From Halobaculum sp. MBLA0147 (GTDB lineage Archaea > Halobacteriota > Halobacteria > Halobacteriales > Haloferacaceae): a DNA stretch of 64,000 nt. The notes under the pieces were generated by a model. That model was given only the letters and a program-made list of their open reading frames with translations, was not told the origin of the DNA and searched no databases. Shown here in pieces: positions 33,917 through 42,783 of this stretch. Each line of letters opens with the position of its first letter. The first letter of the stretch is position 1. The stretch spans positions 1,984,001 through 2,048,000 of the forward strand of contig NZ_JBGKAD010000001.1 of the NCBI RefSeq assembly GCF_041361345.1. The letters run 5' to 3'. Made by a program: the position numbers and the translations under genes.

Positions 33917-35737
33917 GTGACTACGGCCCACGACGACGGCGCGTCGCTGCGAGCACGTCTCGTCGGGGCCGGTCCGGAGACCGTCTGCGCCTTCCTCGCC
34001 GCCTGCTATCGCGAACGAGACTGGACAGTCGAGCGGGGAGTCGCGTCCGACACGACGGGTGACGAGTGGCACCGGCTCGCCGTCACCTCACCACGCGGGC
34101 GGACGCGGCGACTGTTCGTCCCGTCGTCGCCGGTCGCCGCACGGAGTCGCAGCGACGACGAGGGCGAGGACCCCGTCGCGATCTCGACGCCCTCATCGCT
34201 CGGTGCGGACGACCGGGTGGTCTGGACTGCCGACGGGCTACCGCCGTTCGGCGACGTGTCGACCGCGACGGTGCTCGGAACGGACGCACTCTGCGAGCAG
34301 TTCCGGTACGCCCTGGACCCCTCGCAGCGAGACCGCGTCGCGGCGACCGTCTTCGGTGTCGACGACGCGGCGGCGGTCTTGACGAGACCCGAGCGAACGG
34401 TGCCGTCGCCGCCGAGTTCCGAGAGTGTGCCGTCGCCGCCGAGTTCCGAGAGTGCGCCGTCGCCGTCGAGTTCCGAGAGTGTGCCGTCGCCGTCGAGTTC
34501 CGAGAGTGTGCCGTCGCCGTCGAGTTCCGAGAGTGTGCCGTCGCCGCCGAGTTCCGAGAGTGTGCCGTCGTCGTCGAGTTCCGAGCGGTCGGCCGAATCT
34601 GCTACGGACGCAGACACAGACGGATCGCGAGCGCCGGGAGCGGATCGAGAGGAGGACTCGCGTCCGCCCCGCAGCGCGGACACCGACCCCCCGTCGGCCG
34701 GTGGACACGGTGACACTGTCACCGCCGAACGAGCGGACCCACCCGCGAACAGTGAGTCGCCTGCGGCCGGTGATCGCTCCCGACTGTGGCTAGTGACGCT
34801 CGCGGCCGTCTGTCTCGCCGTCGCGCTCGGCGGCCTCGCGACCGGTCTCGGTCCGGCGGCGCCGTGGGCCGACCCCGGCAGTCCAGCGGAGGGTGTGGCG
34901 GTCGCCGACGGCACACCGACCGCCGGGACGACGACCTTCGAGGGGCGAGTCGGCACGCCGCGGCGGTCCGGCGGCGTCGCCGGTGCGACGGGTGCAGACA
35001 CCGGGACGCCGGTCGCCGACGCCGAGGCGCTCCCGCCCGGAGTCGGTGCCGACGGGAGTCTCGACGTGGCACTGCTCGCGGACCGGACGCGGGCCGTCCT
35101 GTCGACCCGCTCGTACCGCTTCGTCTACACCTACCGCGAGCGGGTCGCCGGTCGCGCGACCGTCCGGTGGCGCGAGACGGCGACCGTCGCCGGCCCGGGA
35201 CAGTACGCCTCTCGCGTCTCGACGCTCGGTACTCCGGTCGACGAGCCGACGACGTTCGACCGCACCCCGGTGTACGTGGCCGACGGGACGGCGGTTGAAC
35301 TGCTCCGCGACGGGAGCGTGAGTCGAGCCCGGACGGACGGCGTCGGCGGTCGGCGCGGCGCCGCGAGTGACCCGTTCCTGTCGCGGCTCGAACAGTACGT
35401 CGACTGGTACCTCACGGTCGAGGCGACGCGGCTCCGTGGTCGCGAGCGGACCGCGAACGGGACCGTCGCCTTGGTCGCACTCCGCGGCGATCCGTGGCCG
35501 GGCGTCGAGAACACCACCGGGACGGTCGTCGTCGGTCCGGACGGGCTCGTCCGCGAGATCCACCGCAGCTACACGCTCCCGAACGATCCCGCCGTGACCG
35601 CGACCGTCACTGTCCGCGTCACCGCCGTCGGCGAGACGACCGTCGACCCCCCGGCGTGGGTGCAGCGCAACGGGACCGCGACGGCGACGCCGGGGACCGA
35701 GACGGCGACCGCAGGGAACGGGACGACGTCCGGGTGA
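33917..35737 (+). CDS. Single-pass membrane protein with repetitive linker and DUF7537-like outer domain
   Basis: A 606-residue GTG-start protein in three parts. Residues 1 to about 160 are a soluble domain (AFLAACYRERDWTVERGV, RLAVTSPRGRTRRLFVPSS) that recalls restriction-endonuclease-like or sensor folds. A linker follows with seven copies of a nine-residue VPSPPSSES repeat, then acidic low complexity. A hydrophobic helix (LWLVTLAAVCLAVALGGLAT) precedes an outer domain of about 250 residues. Its end (GPDGLVREIHRSYTLP...VTAVGETTVDPPAW) matches the lipoprotein at 12060-12848. It may link an outside sensor to a cytoplasmic domain; function is unknown. Confidence 0.75.
   Translation: MTTAHDDGASLRARLVGAGPETVCAFLAACYRERDWTVERGVASDTTGDEWHRLAVTSPRGRTRRLFVPSSPVAARSRSDDEGEDPVAISTPSSLGADDRVVWTADGLPPFGDVSTATVLGTDALCEQFRYALDPSQRDRVAATVFGVDDAAAVLTRPERTVPSPPSSESVPSPPSSESAPSPSSSESVPSPSSSESVPSPSSSESVPSPPSSESVPSSSSSERSAESATDADTDGSRAPGADREEDSRPPRSADTDPPSAGGHGDTVTAERADPPANSESPAAGDRSRLWLVTLAAVCLAVALGGLATGLGPAAPWADPGSPAEGVAVADGTPTAGTTTFEGRVGTPRRSGGVAGATGADTGTPVADAEALPPGVGADGSLDVALLADRTRAVLSTRSYRFVYTYRERVAGRATVRWRETATVAGPGQYASRVSTLGTPVDEPTTFDRTPVYVADGTAVELLRDGSVSRARTDGVGGRRGAASDPFLSRLEQYVDWYLTVEATRLRGRERTANGTVALVALRGDPWPGVENTTGTVVVGPDGLVREIHRSYTLPNDPAVTATVTVRVTAVGETTVDPPAWVQRNGTATATPGTETATAGNGTTSG
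34400..34588 (+). repeat. Seven tandem 27-nt repeats inside a coding region
   Basis: Each unit encodes VPSPPSSES or a close variant (GTGCCGTCGCCGCCGAGTTC plus seven bases). Frame is preserved over all seven copies. This array is prone to copy-number change by slippage, which would alter the linker length between the soluble domain and the membrane helix. Confidence 0.92.
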
Positions 35738-35880
35738 GGTGGTGTGGTTTCCCGTCGGGTGGTGGGCCCGATTACGTGGACCTTTATGAAGGCTCTGTAC
35801 GGTGGGGGTCCACGTAAGCGGGGCGTGGTGTCGCGGGTGCAGAGAAAGCTATAGGTGGTGTGGGGCAGATATCACCCCCT
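35738..35880 (+). promoter_or_regulatory. Leader of CRISPR array 2
   Basis: A 143-nt noncoding region between the stop of the membrane protein gene and the first repeat. It is richer in A+T than its surroundings (CTTTATGAAGG near 35782, AAAGCTATAGG near 35847) and ends ATATCACCCCCT at the first repeat. The array's terminal degeneration lies at the opposite end, so this side is the leader and transcription is on the plus strand. Confidence 0.75.
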
Positions 35881-38198
35881 GTCGCAGCGGCCAGGAAACC
35901 CACTCCGGGATTGAAACCGCGCCGGTACTGGCTCGGTACTAACCGGAGGTATAAGTGTCGCAGCGGCCAGGAAACCCACTCCGGGATTGAAACGACACGC
36001 TCACCGCCAACGAGATCGCCGCGGGGACGAGTCGCAGCGGCCAGGAAACCCACTCCGGGATTGAAACTCACGGCGTCCTGGTCGTGGGAGCACGAGGCCG
36101 CCGCGTCGCAGCGGCCAGGAAACCCACTCCGGGATTGAAACATGGAGTCGCTGGATGCCCTCGCGTCGAACGTCGCCGTCGCAGCGGCCAGGAAACCCAC
36201 TCCGGGATTGAAACGATCGTCTCGGCCGAGCACGGCCTCCTCAACCCGGTCGCAGCGGCCAGGAAACCCACTCCGGGATTGAAACTGCCGGTGTACAAGC
36301 ACCACGTCGTCGTGAGTCCCGACGTCGCAGCGGCCAGGAAACCCACTCCGGGATTGAAACACATCGCCGAAGCACGTTCCGTCCGACCGGCCGACGGTCG
36401 CAGCGGCCAGGAAACCCACTCCGGGATTGAAACTTCGTCCGCGAACTCCACGCGACGACGAACCGGCTGTGTCGCAGCGGCCAGGAAACCCACTCCGGGA
36501 TTGAAACACATCGGAGAGCAGATCTCGAACCGCGTGAACGCGGGGGTCGCAGCGGCCAGGAAACCCACTACGGGATTGAAACCCGGACGACGCGCTCGAC
36601 AAGTGTCGCACGGCGCTCGAGGTCGCAGCGGCCAGGAAACCCACTACGGGATTGAAACTAGCACTCGCCCTCGATCGTCTCGTAGACGCCGGCCGTCGCA
36701 GCGGCCAGGAAACCCACTACGGGATTGAAACACGATCCGGATACCGTTGCCGTCGGCCGACAGTCGGGTCGCAGCGGCCAGGAAACCCACTACGGGATTG
36801 AAACTCCTGAAGCTGTCCGAAGGATCTGGCGTACTCCACTGTCGCAGCGGCCAGGAAACCCACTACGGGATTGAAACGGGAGATCACACGCGATGTCCGT
36901 GTCTCCGGCCAGTGGGTCGCAGCGGCCAGGAAACCCACTACGGGATTGAAACCACCAGTCCAACATCTCTCGACACCTCAAATCCGTGTGTCGCAGCGGC
37001 CAGGAAACCCACTACGGGATTGAAACTGGCAGGGCTCGCGGTCGAGCGGAACGAGAGTCGAAGTCGCAGCGGCCAGGAAACCCACTACGGGATTGAAACT
37101 CGTCGCCGTCGCCCTCGAACCGCCCGACGACGACGTTGTCGCAGCGGCCAGGAAACCCACTACGGGATTGAAACGGTTCGAGCGGACGACGGCCGTCGCG
37201 GACGTGGTGTGTCGCAGCGGCCAGGAAACCCACTACGGGATTGAAACATGCAGATGGGAGAGCGGAACGCTCTGATCGGTGGTCGCAGCGGCCAGGAAAC
37301 CCACTACGGGATTGAAACATATAGCCGGCCGGAGCCTCGGCCCCGAGACCCCCGGTCGCAGCGGCCAGGAAACCCACTACGGGATTGAAACGCCGCCCGT
37401 CGCCGGGCCACTGCTACAACCTGATGGGTCGCAGCGGCCAGGAAACCCACTACGGGATTGAAACAGCACGTATTTCGAAGACGTTCCCGCCGCCGAGGGT
37501 CGCAGCGGCCAGGAAACCCACTACGGGATTGAAACCAGTATAGTGTCTGCCACCACCATTATGTGTGTAGAGTCGCAGCGGCCAGGAAACCCACTACGGG
37601 ATTGAAACATCCGCTCGCGTCCTTCCCGCGGGTCCCAGGCGCGGGTCGCAGCGGCCAGGAAACCCACTACGGGATTGAAACTCGACACTCTGGTTGCGGG
37701 GCGGGTTCCGGCCGCGGAGTCGCAGCGGCCAGGAAACCCACTACGGGATTGAAACCGCGAAGCGGACGATCGGCTACGGCGCCATCGGCGTGGTCGCAGC
37801 GGCCAGGAAACCCACTACGGGATTGAAACAGGACTGTGACATGGAGGACGAGTACGACGCGATCGTCGCAGCGGCCAGGAAACCCACTACGGGATTGAAA
37901 CTACGTCTTCTTGACCCCGCCGTCACCGTCGTCGGGGACAGTCGCAGCGGCCAGGAAACCCACTACGGGATTGAAACCGTTCCGCCGTGACGCCACTCGT
38001 CGTGGACGTGGAGAGTCGCAGCGGCCAGGAAACCCACTACGGGATTGAAACTAACCGGGTTCGGTGTCACCGCTACCTACGTCCCGTTGTCGCAGCGGCC
38101 AGGAAACCCACTACGGGATTGAAACACGTACGTCGCGATCCGGGGACTCCGAGCAGCAGCGGTCGCAGCGGCCAGGAAACCCACTACGGGAATCGAAC
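35881..38198 (+). CRISPR. CRISPR array 2: 32 repeats of 37 nt, 31 spacers
   Basis: Repeats begin GTCGCAGCGGCCAGGAAACC and end GGGATTGAAAC. Starts include 35881, 35957, 36031, 36105, 36178, 36249, 36324, 36397, 36471, 36546, 36622 and onward to 38015, 38089 and 38162. Spacers are 34-39 nt, all different. The first nine repeats read CACTCCGGG and all later ones CACTACGGG. The last repeat (38162) ends GGGAATCGAAC, with three changes, as expected at the leader-distal end. The ATTGAAAC 3' end is the usual crRNA 5' handle, giving plus-strand transcription. The repeat is unrelated to array 1, so a different Cas system is needed. No cas gene is in the window; the subtype is not determined. Confidence 0.98.
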
Positions 38199-38688
38199 CA
38201 CCGCGAACTCGAGCGGTGTGTTTCGCTTCGACTCCGGCCACCGGTTCCTCGGTCTCGAACGGCTCGACGTCGTCGAAGGCTCCGTACCGCTCTCCGATCA
38301 CCTCCACCGACAGGTTCCCCTCCTCGTCGACCGCTCACCGAAGCGTGTCACCCCCCGATCGCTGCTACCTCCGGTACCGCTGTCGGAACCGGCAGCGAAC
38401 CCGTGTCGTCTACGTCTCTTTCACCGACCTCTTTCATGTGCCGCACTTCGTCTCTCGGAGCGAAGCAATCTGCCCCGGACGAGACTCTCGTTTTCCGCCC
38501 GCTGCAGACCCCCACGTCACGGTGACCGACGGGACGGCGTCCGGGTGAGTCTGGTGTACCTCTCGGTGACGGATCGGTCGAGACTGTCGGGTGACCGCCA
38601 AACCTCGTACGCAGTGTGCTCCCGCCGAGCGGTCGGACGTGCCGGTACCACCGCTACCTACTTCACCTCCCACGACGGTACACCCGAC
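38199..38688. other. 490-nt region between CRISPR array 2 and the next gene
   Basis: Apart from the possible relic at 38200-38334 I see no intact gene. A short minus-strand frame beginning MKEVGERDVDDTG near 38437 is also acidic and might belong to the same decayed gene. A CTACCTACTTCACC stretch about 25 nt before the GTG at 38689 may be the promoter of the downstream regulator. Confidence 0.5.
38200..38334 (-). pseudogene. Possible C-terminal relic of a protein gene next to CRISPR array 2
   Basis: On the minus strand an open frame starts right after a stop at 38335-38337. It reads VDEEGNLSVEVIGERYGAFD and continues DVEPFETEEPVAGVEAKHTARVRGG before running into the last CRISPR repeat. It is strongly acidic and has almost only G or C in third codon positions, like real genes here, but has no start codon for its first part and no recognisable family. 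It may be the remnant of a gene truncated when the array expanded or was inserted. It could also be a chance frame. Confidence 0.35.
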
Positions 38689-39606
38689 GTGACCGACCCA
38701 ACGTTCGTCGAACAGACCGACCCGGACGAGGTGTTCTCCCTCCTGGCGGACGAGACCCGAGTCGAGATTCTCCGCGCACTGTGGGCAGACGACGGCGAGG
38801 CGACGTTCTCGGAGCTCCGGGCCGAGGTCGGGATGCGCGACTCCGGTCAGTTCAACTACCACCTCGACAAGTTGGTCGGTCGGTTCGTCACGCGGACCGA
38901 CGACGCCTACGAACTCACCCAAGCGGGGATGCAGATCAACGGCGCGATCGCGGCTGGCGCGTACACGGCGGCGGGGTCGATCGACCCGATCGAACTCCCA
39001 GAGTCGTGTCCGGCGTGCGGGGGTGAGCGAACCCTCCACTACGGGGACGAGACCGTTCGGGTCGCGTGTGGCTCGTGTCCCGTCGAGTACCGGGTCGGCG
39101 TTCCGCCCGCCGTGTTCGTCGGGTGCAACCGCGAGGACGTCCCACGCGTGGCCAGCCAGTACGTGCAGACGACGTTCCACCAGCTCACCAGTGGGTTCTG
39201 TGCGTTCTGTGACGGACCGGCTACGCCGACGGTCGAGTTGCAATTTCCCACCGGTGACGACGGGGACGGGTCTGCCGAAGCGTCACACGACCCCGACTCC
39301 GACGGGATCTCCGAGGAGTCGGGCCCAGTACCGTTGGCCCGGTACACCTGTCACCAGTGTGGTGCCGAACCGACATTGGGGTTGCCCCACGTGTTCGTCG
39401 ACCACCCTGCCGTCGTCGGGTTCTACTACGACCGTGGAGTAGACGTCCGAGAGCGCTCCGTGTGGGCGTTCGGTGCGACGGACCCCGGCAACCAGTCGGT
39501 GCGGGGGCGTGACCCGCTCCGAGTGAGCGTGACGTACGAGTGTGAGGGAGACACGCTGACGCTGGTGATCGACGACACCGTCACCGTGACCGAGATTGAG
39601 GAGTGA
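38689..39606 (+). CDS. Winged-helix (ArsR-like) protein with zinc-ribbon C-terminus
   Basis: A 305-residue protein. Residues about 10-85 form an ArsR-type winged helix (EVFSLLADETRVEILRALWADD, FSELRAEVGMRDSGQFNYHLDKLVGRFV). The rest is a cysteine-rich domain with CPACG, CGSC, CAFC and CHQC pairs arranged as two zinc ribbons around a beta domain. This architecture is common in haloarchaeal transcriptional regulators, but targets are unknown. GTG 38689 is the first start that leaves the winged helix intact without the unlike upstream extension. It lies downstream of CRISPR array 2; regulation of the array is only a possibility. Confidence 0.83.
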   Translation: MTDPTFVEQTDPDEVFSLLADETRVEILRALWADDGEATFSELRAEVGMRDSGQFNYHLDKLVGRFVTRTDDAYELTQAGMQINGAIAAGAYTAAGSIDPIELPESCPACGGERTLHYGDETVRVACGSCPVEYRVGVPPAVFVGCNREDVPRVASQYVQTTFHQLTSGFCAFCDGPATPTVELQFPTGDDGDGSAEASHDPDSDGISEESGPVPLARYTCHQCGAEPTLGLPHVFVDHPAVVGFYYDRGVDVRERSVWAFGATDPGNQSVRGRDPLRVSVTYECEGDTLTLVIDDTVTVTEIEE

Positions 39607-39690
39607 CTCACTGCGCGGTCGAGACGCCGCCGTCGCCGTCAGAGGATAGGGATGGGCCACGACGACACGTGAGAGCCACCTCACTCCACC

Positions 39691-40224
39691 TCACCCCCGC
39701 ACACACTCCGCACATCCGAGTACCACGGTGACCCGTGCCCGCCCGTGCGGCGCGACGAGCCGCACCGTCACGCCGACCGCGAGCACGGCCGTCTCGCCGA
39801 CGCGCTCCTGGACGACGACACCCTCGCGGACGCGACACGGCCCGAAGGCGCGGTTCGACCCACTGGGACACGACCGCGTCGCCCACGCCCGCGCCGCCGT
39901 GGTGTTCCGTGTCACGTCGACGGCGACGGTCTCGTCGGCACGTGCCGTCGCGATCCGGTCTGCACCGGACGCGAACCGGTCCCCGAACGCCGCCACGGCC
40001 GCCGAGCGGTTCGCCCACGTTCGCGTCCCCGAGACCGCCCACGCGGCGTCGGTCGCGACCCGGTCGAGCGCGCGGACGGTCCCATCGACGCCTACGTCGG
40101 GTGCCGTCCGTGCGGTCACGTCCGGGTGCGCGCCCAACTGGAGGTACGCGACCGCCACGGGGAGCAGTGCGAGGGCGGCGAGTGCGGCGGTCACGAGGAC
40201 CAACTGGCCACGACGACGAGTCAC
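39691..40224 (-). CDS. Small pilin-like membrane-anchored protein (DUF7261-like)
   Basis: A 177-residue GTG-start protein, last in a seven-gene type IV pilus-like operon. The start TRRRGQLVLVTAALAALALLPVAVAYLQLG combines a basic end, an RGQ motif and one hydrophobic helix, as in archaeal pilin-like proteins. The same opening is what I remember for haloarchaeal DUF7261. The rest is exposed and has cysteines (ATRSCPSG, GPCRV, GCAEC). GTG 40224 overlaps the preceding stop by 4 nt, indicating coupled translation. Probably a minor subunit; exact role unknown. Confidence 0.72.
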   Translation of the reverse strand: MTRRRGQLVLVTAALAALALLPVAVAYLQLGAHPDVTARTAPDVGVDGTVRALDRVATDAAWAVSGTRTWANRSAAVAAFGDRFASGADRIATARADETVAVDVTRNTTAARAWATRSCPSGSNRAFGPCRVREGVVVQERVGETAVLAVGVTVRLVAPHGRARVTVVLGCAECVRG

Positions 40225-40694
40225 GGTCGCCACACCTCGATCACCACGGCGCCGTGACACGTCGGGACGCTGGCACGGCCGACCGGATCACCCGGCGGTG
40301 GCCGGTCGCCGACGAGTCCGTGGGGCGTCCGTACGACGAACAGCAGGCCGTCGCCGAGGACGGTCGCGACGCGTCGGCGGAGTGTGTCTCGCTCGCGCTC
40401 GAACGTCGCCGCCGAGCGCGCCACCTCGACCAGGCGGCTCCGGTCGGCGTGTCGCGGTGACTCGGCGGCCAACACCGCCGCGGCGTCCGTCGCGTGGCTG
40501 TCGAGCCGTGTCTGGGCCGTCGGTGGCGCAGAGAGCCCGACCCCGAAGCAGACGGTGACCGACAACAGGAGTCCGACACCGATCGCCGCCTCGACGACCG
40601 GGAGCGACAGCTGGGCGCGCGTCGTCGAACCCCGAGATCCGTGGAACGGTCGCCACCGCGTCTCACTCGACGACGGCGACGTGTCGTCAGTCAC
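40221..40694 (-). CDS. Small pilin-like membrane-anchored protein (DUF7262-like)
   Basis: A 157-residue protein with a short polar N-terminus, then TRAQLSLPVVEAAIGVGLLLSVTVCFGVG, a basic-RAQ motif with one hydrophobic helix. The exposed part includes RLDSHATDAAAVLAAESPRHADRSRL and RVATVLGDGLLFVVRTPHG, a pattern I recall for haloarchaeal DUF7262. It overlaps the previous gene by 8 nt and the next by 4 nt. It is probably assembled with its neighbours by the ATPase and platform protein of the operon. Confidence 0.72.
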   Translation of the reverse strand: MTDDTSPSSSETRWRPFHGSRGSTTRAQLSLPVVEAAIGVGLLLSVTVCFGVGLSAPPTAQTRLDSHATDAAAVLAAESPRHADRSRLVEVARSAATFERERDTLRRRVATVLGDGLLFVVRTPHGLVGDRPPPGDPVGRASVPTCHGAVVIEVWRP

Positions 40695-41364
40695 CGACGG
40701 TCACCTCCAGCGTCGCCTTGTACGTCCGCGTCGGATACGAGGTGACGGCGACGGTGCCGCCAGTCACGGCCGACGACGAGGAGTCGAACGTCACGCGGAG
40801 CGTCTGCCGTCGACTCACCGACACCGTCGTCGCCCCCTCCAGCCCCGTCGGATCGTGTGCGACCACGCGGTCGTCGACTCGGACGGTCTCGACGGATGCG
40901 TTCGCGAAGCCGAACCGGAGCCGCCCAGTCCGTCGTGGGAGTGTCACGCCACCCGTCGCCGAGACGGTTCGAGTCCGTGGTGTCGTCCGACTCACGAGGA
41001 CCACTCGGTGGACAGTCACACCCTGGGCCGGATCACCACGAGAGACGAGTCGTCGATCGCCGAGTCGGACGACGAAGTCCCGTTCGGCGATCGCCGGTAC
41101 GAGTCGTTCGACCGACGCGACCGAGAGACGTCCCAGCGCGGACGCACGGAGGACGTTCCGGCGACGGGTGTGGCCGGCTCCGGCGGTGACGAGTCGATCG
41201 CCCAGCGTCGCGGCCGCGCCACGACGGTCGGGTGACCGTTCGGCCGTCGTCACCGCCGCGTCGGCGGTCGCCAGTGTCACGCCCACGAGACTCACGACGA
41301 TCACGAACGCGACGGCGAGTGCGAGCAGGTTCGCCTGCCCACGGTCGAGTGGACAGTCGGTCAC
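40687..41364 (-). CDS. Small pilin-like membrane-anchored protein (DUF7263-like)
   Basis: A 225-residue GTG-start protein. DRGQANLLALAVAFVIVVSL at its start is again an RGQ motif plus hydrophobic helix. The outer part includes RRNVLRASALGRLSVASVERLVPA and a beta-rich C-terminus (GGTVAVTSYPTRTYKATLEV). It resembles haloarchaeal DUF7263. The start overlaps the preceding stop by 4 nt (GTGA) and its stop overlaps the next start by 8 nt. Likely a structural subunit of the pilus-like apparatus. Confidence 0.72.
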   Translation of the reverse strand: MTDCPLDRGQANLLALAVAFVIVVSLVGVTLATADAAVTTAERSPDRRGAAATLGDRLVTAGAGHTRRRNVLRASALGRLSVASVERLVPAIAERDFVVRLGDRRLVSRGDPAQGVTVHRVVLVSRTTPRTRTVSATGGVTLPRRTGRLRFGFANASVETVRVDDRVVAHDPTGLEGATTVSVSRRQTLRVTFDSSSSAVTGGTVAVTSYPTRTYKATLEVTVGD

Positions 41365-42014
41365 ACGCGATCACCACCCACCCGTCGTCTGCGTGGTCGT
41401 CTGTCCGGATCGCCGTTCGACTGGACTACCGGCAGTGCCGCTTGAGCTCGTCGACCGACCGCCGCCACCGCCGGTCCCGTCGACTCGTCGCCGTGCTCGA
41501 GCCGTACGGCTACTTCGTCGCGGGTCGTGGTGACGACGACCGACGCCGGACGATCGCTGCGCCACGACCCCTCGAAGCTGTCGACGGACGGCGGGAGCAC
41601 CGGCGTCCACACCGCCTCGACGCCCGGGTTCGGGTGGACGAGTCGGAGTCGGCGATCCTCGACGACTACCTCGTACGTCGTCCCGCGGATCGTCGCCGGC
41701 AGCGGGACACGCCGGACGACACGGCTGCGGTGCGCGGAGTGGGGCACCGCGTCGCGAACGTGGTGGGCCGCGCCGACCAGCGTCCGTTCGGCGACGGCGT
41801 CGCCGACACGACTCCGGTACTCCGGAACGACGCTCCCGTGGAGTGTCACCACCAGCCCGGAGACGACCAGCAGGGCGACCCCGATCTCGAGGGTCTTGCC
41901 GACGGTCGGTGTGACGCCACGCGTGTCGGTGCTTCGCTCGAAGGAGCGACGGACGAGACGGGACGGCCCCGACTCGTCGGAGTCGGATCGCGTCCGTCGA
42001 GACGCCTCAGACAC
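41361..42014 (-). CDS. Type IV pilin-like protein (DUF7266-like)
   Basis: A 217-residue GTG-start protein. A Ser/Arg-rich N-terminus precedes STDTRGVTPTVGKTLEIGVALLVVSGLVV, where an RG motif leads into the hydrophobic helix as in archaeal class III (pilin) signals. The outer domain contains GTTYEVVVEDRRLRLVHPNPG, a beta pattern seen in haloarchaeal DUF7266-type proteins. It overlaps both neighbours (4 and 8 nt). It may be the main or a minor subunit of the surface structure. Confidence 0.72.
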   Translation of the reverse strand: MSEASRRTRSDSDESGPSRLVRRSFERSTDTRGVTPTVGKTLEIGVALLVVSGLVVTLHGSVVPEYRSRVGDAVAERTLVGAAHHVRDAVPHSAHRSRVVRRVPLPATIRGTTYEVVVEDRRLRLVHPNPGVEAVWTPVLPPSVDSFEGSWRSDRPASVVVTTTRDEVAVRLEHGDESTGPAVAAVGRRAQAALPVVQSNGDPDRRPRRRRVGGDRV

Positions 42015-42783
42015 CGACCGTCACCTCCAGCCCGAGCCGGTGGACGACGACCACCAGCCGCCGCGACGACGCGAACGCGGCGACGACGCTGTCGACGCCG
42101 TCTCCGTCGAGGTCGCGCCGTCGCACGGTGGCACCCCTGGCCTCGAAGAACCGCTCGAACGGCGCCGGTGTCGCCGTCTCGACGGCGACCGTCCACTCGC
42201 CCGGTGGGTGTCGTCGCGCGTCGTGGGTCACGTCTGTCGCTATGTCTAGCGTCGTCGGGCGTGGCCTCGTCGTCGCTCCCGTGCCGAACGACCAACTGTG
42301 TCCGCTCGTCTCGTCGGACGCATCCAGTGTCGTCACACCGACGACGAGGGTCGACGCCGTGCTCCCGACGCCGAGTGAGCGGTGGAGTCTGGCCGCGCCC
42401 GGTGGTCCGCGGACGACTGCACCGGCGACGGCGGCGACGCGGACTCCCTCGGATCGGTAGACGAGCGCGTCGCTGTCGACGACGATCTCCTCGGTGTCGT
42501 TCCACACTCGAACCGTCCGATCGACGACGGCGAGGTGCCCGTCGGTGAGACCGACCGTCGCGTCGTCCGGGCCGGACCGCCCGCTTGCTCGGGTCGCCTC
42601 GGTGAGCGCGTCGGCGACACGGCGCTCGGTGACCGCGTCGGTGGCCGTGTCGACCGTCGTTCCGACGGAGGCCGTCACACCTGCGAGCGCCAACGTCGTG
42701 AAGCCGAGTAGCAACGCCACGCCGACGACGTGAGACTGCGCGCGTCGGTCGTCGACGCCCGTCCGGTCGACGACCCGACTCAC
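42007..42783 (-). CDS. Pilin-like protein with surface domain (DUF7289-like)
   Basis: A 258-residue GTG-start protein. DRRAQSHVVGVALLLGFTTLALAGV gives the RAQ motif and hydrophobic helix. The outer part is a long beta-rich domain (DGHLAVVDRTVRVWNDTEE, SGHSWSFGTGATTRP). It is the largest of the five small subunits and may carry the exposed functional domain. GTG 42783 overlaps the stop of the platform gene by 4 nt; a longer open frame upstream is a shadow of the platform gene. Confidence 0.72.
   Translation of the reverse strand: MSRVVDRTGVDDRRAQSHVVGVALLLGFTTLALAGVTASVGTTVDTATDAVTERRVADALTEATRASGRSGPDDATVGLTDGHLAVVDRTVRVWNDTEEIVVDSDALVYRSEGVRVAAVAGAVVRGPPGAARLHRSLGVGSTASTLVVGVTTLDASDETSGHSWSFGTGATTRPRPTTLDIATDVTHDARRHPPGEWTVAVETATPAPFERFFEARGATVRRRDLDGDGVDSVVAAFASSRRLVVVVHRLGLEVTVGV

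Noticed and set aside
38186-38200. GGTTCGATTCCC on the minus strand looking like a tRNA T-arm
   Set aside because: The flanking bases do not form a T-stem and no acceptor, D or anticodon arm is found; it is the degenerate last CRISPR repeat.
35784-38307. Protein frames repeating FNPGVGFLAAAT or VAAARKPTPGLK in array 2
   Set aside because: These are translations of the 37-nt CRISPR repeat and its spacers, not genes.
38500-38548. Similarity of GGGACGGCGTCCGGGTGAG to the 3' end of the gene ending at 35737
   Set aside because: The match is about 18 bases of a GC-rich low-complexity ending and does not extend on either side.
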